Shown: one piece after another, positions 5,286 through 8,289 of the stretch | Numbering within the stretch: position 1 is the stretch's first letter | How the letters are laid out: each line of letters starts with the position of its first letter | Assembly (NCBI GenBank): GCA_945870115.1 | Contig: CAMBRH010000147.1 | Location: 1 to 8,289, forward strand | DNA length: 8,289 nt | Reading direction: 5' to 3' | Origin: Chitinophaga pinensis | GTDB lineage: Bacteria; Bacteroidota; Bacteroidia; Flavobacteriales_D; Crocinitomicaceae | Notes under the pieces: model-generated | Told to the model about the DNA's origin: nothing | The model's database searches: none | Seen by the model: only the letters and a program-made list of their open reading frames with translations | Position numbers and translations under genes: made by a program

Positions 5286-6476
5286 ATGAAAGAAGAATAT
5301 TTACACGCAATTTGGCGTTTAAAACGTTTGCCTGTTTCAAATTTATTTTTGACCGATGGCAGAGCAATTAAAATCCTAAATACAGGTTGGCACAATCCAG
5401 ATTCTGGACCAGATTTTTTTAATGGTTCGATTGAAATTGAAGGAATGAGATGGAATGGAAACATCGAAATTCATGTAAAAGCTTCCGATTGGTATTTGCA
5501 CAAACATCAAGATGATGCAGCTTACAAAAATGTGATTTTACACATCGTTTTTCAAAATGACAAAGATTTATTTATTGATGCTCAAAAAATTCCAACTTTG
5601 GAATTGCAGAATTTAATCGATTTCAATCATTGGAATAAATACCGAAATTTACTTTTAAATCAAACTTGGATTCCGTGTGAAAATTCGATTCAAGAAATAG
5701 AAAAGCAAGTTGTTTTGAACCAAATTGAAAATTCTGTTGTAGATCGCTTGAATAGAAAAAATCAAATCCTTGTTCAAACTTTTGCGGATTTAGAAAATGA
5801 TTTATTGGCTTTGTATTTTGAAATTTACGCCAAAGCTTTTGGTTTAAAAGTGAATAATTTGCCTTTCATTGAATTGACAAAAAGGATTGATTTGAAAACT
5901 TTTTGGAAAGTGTCTGAAAAACAGCGTCCGATTTTATTTTTAGGTGTTGCTGGATTTTTTCAAGACGCTGTGAAATTTAATTTAATTCACGAAAAAAAAG
6001 AATGGCTGTTCTTGAAAAAGAAATTCACTTTGGGAGAAATGGAATTGAGTTCTTGGAAATTCAAAGGACTTAGACCGCCTAGTTTTCCGAATTTAAAAAT
6101 TGGGCAATTCGCTACTTTGTGCTCGTTTAAAGAATTTTTTTCGATTCATGAATTGAATGCCAGTCAGGTTTTGGAATTGTTGGAAAAACTCAAATTCTCT
6201 AAAGATTTCCGAAATAATTTATTGATAAATGCGATAATTCCGATTTTTTGGTGGAATTTTGAACGATTTCAAGATGCGAAAATGCAAGAAATTGCTTTGA
6301 AATTATTGTCAGAAACAAAAACAGAAAACAATCAAATTATTTCAAAATGGAAAAATTTAGGAATAAAATGCAAATCTTCTTTTGATTCGCAAGGATTATT
6401 GGAATTAAAAAACGAACTTTGTGCTAAGTCAAAATGTTTAACATGTAAAATTGGTTTTGCGATTTTGAAAAAATAA
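5286..6476 (+). CDS. DUF2851 family protein of unknown function
   Basis: I recognise this as DUF2851, a roughly 400-residue family common in Bacteroidota and without an assigned function. The N-terminal block is the signature: HAIWRLKRLP at 7-16, GWHNPDSGPDF at 34-44, IEIEGMRWNGNIEIHVKASDW at 49-69 (broken by variable positions), H72 and H74, then YKNVILHIVFQND at 80-92. The arrangement of D43, E61 and K65 on predicted beta strands recalls PD-(D/E)XK nuclease cores, but this is my inference. The middle is Lys/Asn-rich and predicted helical. The end carries three cysteines (C379, C384, C387) in a C-x4-C-x2-C-x-IG pattern, a possible metal-binding tail. There is no signal peptide or membrane segment, so it is likely cytoplasmic. 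It opens an operon with pspC (24-bp gap) and the potassium channel, and has its own near-consensus promoter. Length and both ends look intact. Confidence 0.9.
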   Translation: MKEEYLHAIWRLKRLPVSNLFLTDGRAIKILNTGWHNPDSGPDFFNGSIEIEGMRWNGNIEIHVKASDWYLHKHQDDAAYKNVILHIVFQNDKDLFIDAQKIPTLELQNLIDFNHWNKYRNLLLNQTWIPCENSIQEIEKQVVLNQIENSVVDRLNRKNQILVQTFADLENDLLALYFEIYAKAFGLKVNNLPFIELTKRIDLKTFWKVSEKQRPILFLGVAGFFQDAVKFNLIHEKKEWLFLKKKFTLGEMELSSWKFKGLRPPSFPNLKIGQFATLCSFKEFFSIHELNASQVLELLEKLKFSKDFRNNLLINAIIPIFWWNFERFQDAKMQEIALKLLSETKTENNQIISKWKNLGIKCKSSFDSQGLLELKNELCAKSKCLTCKIGFAILKK

Positions 6477-6500
6477 ATTCATTGTTTAACAAGAAATAAA

Positions 6501-6737
6501 ATGAGAACTTTACAAAAAATAATTTTCTTCTTCGAAATGCGTTCCTACGGAGTGTGCGAGTGGTGGGCAAGAAAATTAGGGATTAATTCTTCAAAAGTAA
6601 AATTGGGTTTTATTTATGCGTCCTTTTTAACTTTTGGAACGCCACTTTTTGTATATTTGGCCATGGCTTGGATTTTAGAAAACAAACATTTTTTCAAATT
6701 ACAGCGCAAACGTAGAACAACTATTTGGGAACTATAA
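6501..6737 (+). CDS. Small PspC-domain inner membrane protein
   Basis: This 78-aa protein has the PspC layout: a soluble lead with GVCEWWARKLGINSSKVKLG at about 17-36 (the GVC.G.A..(G)I....VRl pattern of the family), then one hydrophobic segment at about 37-60 (FIYASFLTFGTPLFVYLAMAWIL) and a short basic tail. PspC in proteobacteria senses envelope stress together with PspB, but Bacteroidota have many short stand-alone PspC-domain proteins whose role is unknown, so no stress function should be assumed. The ATG at 6501 is preceded by an A-rich stretch (AAGAAATAAA) typical of flavobacterial translation starts. It sits 24 bp after the DUF2851 gene and 12 bp before the channel gene, so it almost certainly shares their transcript. 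Being membrane-bound, it could act on the channel, but the sequence does not show this. Confidence 0.82.
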   Translation: MRTLQKIIFFFEMRSYGVCEWWARKLGINSSKVKLGFIYASFLTFGTPLFVYLAMAWILENKHFFKLQRKRRTTIWEL

Positions 6738-6749
6738 GAACAAAAAAAT

Positions 6750-7778
6750 ATGTTTAAATCAGATTTTCGCTTCTTAAACAAAATTTTCTTTTTCATAACT
6801 TTAATCTTTTTTGGATTAACATTTGGAACGGTTGGTTACATGTTGATCGAAGGTTGGAGATTTTTAGATGCACTTTACATGAGTGTAATTACCACAACAA
6901 CTGTTGGTTTTACTGAAATTCACGACATGTCTGATTCAGGTAGAATTTTCACTATTTGCTTGATATTTATTAGCTTTGGTACTTTTGCATATGCAATTAC
7001 ATCGCTAACAAAATACATTATCGGTGGAGAATATAAATTTTTTGTTTTAGAATACAGGTTTAATAAAAGTTTAAAAAAAATGAACAATCACGTTATCATT
7101 TGCGGTTACGGAAGAGTTGGAATTCAAGTTGCTGAAGATTTGAATGCTCAAAATATTCCAGTTATTGTCATCGAATTTTCAAAAGATATTATTGAAAAAT
7201 CGATAAATTCATCTAACTTTTTAATGATTGAAGGCGATGCAAGTCAAGATGAAATTTTCACAAAAGCACAAATTGAATCGGCTAGAGCTGTAATCACTTG
7301 TCTTCCAAAAGATGCCGATAATTTATACGCCGTTTTAGCCTGTAAAGAATTGCGAAAAGACATTGTTGTCATTTCTCGGGCCTCCAATCAGCATGCGGTT
7401 TCTAAATTAAAGCGTGCTGGTGCAAATAACGTAATTATGCCTGATGCAATTGGCGGGTCACACATGGCTTCCTTAATTTCCAATCCTGACATTATGGAGT
7501 TTATGGAAAATATTCAAGCACAAAGTTTTGATGGAGTAAACATTGAATCTATTTCTTTTTCTGAACTTCCAACTGAATTTCAAAATAAAACTATCAAGCA
7601 ACTTGAAGCAAAACGTTTAACTGGTGTAACAATTATCGGATACAAATCACCCGAAGGAGAATACATTATTAATCCAGACTGGGATATTGTGGTTGTAAAA
7701 AATTCAAAATTATTTGTTCTTGGAAATTCAAAACAAATCGATGAGTTTGATAAATTATTTCATTTGTCTAGACATTAG
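6750..7778 (+). CDS. Two-TM potassium channel with RCK (TrkA-N/TrkA-C) regulatory domain, MthK-like
   Basis: The 342-aa protein has the layout of the archaeal calcium-gated K+ channel MthK. TM1 spans about 11-32, a pore helix and selectivity filter follow at about 40-54 (TTTTVGF at 48-54), TM2 spans about 66-90, then comes a cytoplasmic RCK domain. The filter is TVGF rather than TVGY and continues TEI instead of GD, a substitution seen in some bacterial channels. The Rossmann part starts VIICGYGRVG at 115-124, with acidic E142 at the end of the second strand. A TrkA-C-like domain covers about 260-340. It should conduct K+ across the inner membrane and be gated by a ligand (Ca2+ or nucleotide; not determinable here). 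Codon 111 is an ATG at the TM2-RCK junction and could yield a free RCK subunit. It is the last gene of the operon, and its stop codon lies within an intergenic repeat unit. Confidence 0.93.
   Translation: MFKSDFRFLNKIFFFITLIFFGLTFGTVGYMLIEGWRFLDALYMSVITTTTVGFTEIHDMSDSGRIFTICLIFISFGTFAYAITSLTKYIIGGEYKFFVLEYRFNKSLKKMNNHVIICGYGRVGIQVAEDLNAQNIPVIVIEFSKDIIEKSINSSNFLMIEGDASQDEIFTKAQIESARAVITCLPKDADNLYAVLACKELRKDIVVISRASNQHAVSKLKRAGANNVIMPDAIGGSHMASLISNPDIMEFMENIQAQSFDGVNIESISFSELPTEFQNKTIKQLEAKRLTGVTIIGYKSPEGEYIINPDWDIVVVKNSKLFVLGNSKQIDEFDKLFHLSRH
7080..7082 (+). other. Candidate internal start codon for a free RCK subunit
   Basis: The ATG for M111 immediately precedes NNHVIICGYGRVG, the first strand of the RCK Rossmann fold. 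It follows a run of eight A's, the kind of A-rich leader flavobacterial ribosomes favour. In MthK an internal start at the equivalent junction (M107) supplies extra soluble RCK copies for the octameric gating ring. Use of this codon here is inference. Confidence 0.4.
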
Positions 7779-7924
7779 GACTACTAGATATTAGGATATT
7801 AAGGCTTCATTTTTATTAATAAACATTTTTAGTTTAAAAATTTGTATTTAAAGAAAATTATAAAGTCTTGACTTCCGACTCTTAAGGTCCTGATGTCCCA
7901 ATATCTTAGTATCCTGACATCTTA
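7771..7924. repeat. Degenerate repeats in the convergent gap between the K+ channel and yceH-like genes
   Basis: On the left, GACATTAGGA (7771-7780, containing the channel stop TAG) is followed by looser copies, CTAGATATTAGGA and TATTAAGG. On the right (about 7863-7924) the sequence carries the opposite orientation: GTCTTGACTTCC, CTTAAGGTCC, TGATGTCC, ATATCTTAGTATCCTGACATC and CTTAAAGTCC. The two halves are roughly complementary and flank an AT-rich core of about 55 bases with a small A/U stem (7825-7831 with 7835-7841). Transcripts from either side could form a long imperfect hairpin, possibly a two-way terminator, but no classical GC stem plus U-run is present. Confidence 0.55.
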
Positions 7925-7932
7925 AAGTCCCG

Positions 7933-8289
7933 TCAACCCATCAACTCTTTCATCAATTTATCGAAATTTTCTTTTAGTTCAGCTAATTCAGTTTCAACTA
8001 AAGATAATCGTTCTTCTAGAACAGCATGTTTTGAAGAAGATTCATGTGAATTTTCACTATAATTTGATTCTTCATAAGGTGCGAAACAATGACAATATCT
8101 TGCTTCTTTTTGACCTGGTTTTTTAGCCAACAATTTCACAAAAGGAACCTCGTAACTTGCCAAATTCTCGAGAGTTTGTTGAACTTCTTGCAAAGAATCG
8201 AAATCATGTAAACGACCAGAATTTGAATTTATTTCTCCAGCAGTTAGTGGTCCACGTAGAAAAAGTAAACACAAAACACTTGTTTCAGC
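7933..8289 (-). CDS. YceH-like DUF480 protein, 5' end beyond window edge
   Basis: The frame is open to the right edge; 118 codons are visible before the TGA at 7933. VLCLLFLRGPLTAGEINSNSGRLHDFDSLQEVQQTLENLA matches, with spaced identities, the second winged-helix of YceH/DUF480 proteins (LRGP.T.GE, SGRLH.F). KKPGQKEARYCHCF matches the following PGQ.EARY.H block. The final 30 residues form a heptad-like coiled coil (VLEERLSLVETELAELKENFDKL), as usual for the family. Full-length members have about 200-230 residues, so roughly the first 100, with the first winged helix, are missing. The function is unknown; the fold suggests DNA or protein binding. A Ser/Glu-rich linker with a CHC motif precedes the coil. 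In-frame TTG at 8274 is not the real start, since conserved sequence continues upstream to the edge. It converges on the channel gene. Confidence 0.88.
   Translation of the reverse strand, partial: AETSVLCLLFLRGPLTAGEINSNSGRLHDFDSLQEVQQTLENLASYEVPFVKLLAKKPGQKEARYCHCFAPYEESNYSENSHESSSKHAVLEERLSLVETELAELKENFDKLMKELMG

Noticed and set aside
5258..5464. 68-codon minus-strand frame opposite the start of the DUF2851 gene
   Set aside because: Antisense to the most conserved part of DUF2851 and overlaps its promoter; no family features.
6614..6796. 60-codon minus-strand frame opposite pspC and the channel start
   Set aside because: Lys-rich shadow of A/T-rich codons across two well-supported plus-strand genes.
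7933..8274. Complete 113-aa gene starting at the TTG at 8274
   Set aside because: The conserved DUF480 sequence continues in frame to the window edge (ALA-Glu-Thr-Ser-Val before it), so the gene is a 5'-truncated piece of a longer one.

Overview
The window is about 30% GC by eye and very A/T-rich between genes. Its putative promoters fit the Bacteroidota pattern (TTTG, about 19 nt, TAnnTTTG), start codons are preceded by A-rich stretches rather than Shine-Dalgarno sites, and one gene belongs to DUF2851, a family I know mainly from Bacteroidota. All this points to the order Flavobacteriales, probably a Flavobacterium-like genus. Genus and species cannot be settled from this window.

Layout from left to right. 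The minus strand holds an RNA- and ribosome-centred block. In transcription order it is trhO (tRNA U34 hydroxylase), era (30S assembly GTPase), der (50S assembly GTPase), a two-gene toxin-antitoxin cassette (ribbon-helix-helix antitoxin, then a MazF/PemK RNase), and a DEAD-box RNA helicase cut off by the left edge. trhO, era, the TA pair and the helicase each have a plausible -7 box of their own. der has none and is probably read through from era. The plus strand then carries a tight three-gene unit, DUF2851 protein - PspC-domain membrane protein - two-TM potassium channel with an RCK domain, starting from a near-consensus promoter. The right edge holds the 3' part of a convergent yceH-like (DUF480) gene on the minus strand.

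The gaps between minus-strand genes, and the convergent gap at the right, contain low-complexity repeats. One family is built on (GA)ATTATGA/GATGAGTTATGA and the other on AGACATAAGA/GACATTAGGA. The era-der gap folds into a hairpin with 25-bp arms.

The core genes are conventional. Points worth a second look are: a palindrome straddling the TA -7 box and start codon (a likely autoregulatory operator); the era-der hairpin next to the der start; an internal ATG in the channel gene placed like the one that yields free RCK subunits in MthK; and DUF2851, whose conserved block has a layout loosely like a PD-(D/E)XK nuclease. I saw no CRISPR array, transposon, tRNA or rRNA, and no clearly new multi-gene system. 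The DUF2851-PspC-channel operon is the best candidate for undescribed biology here.
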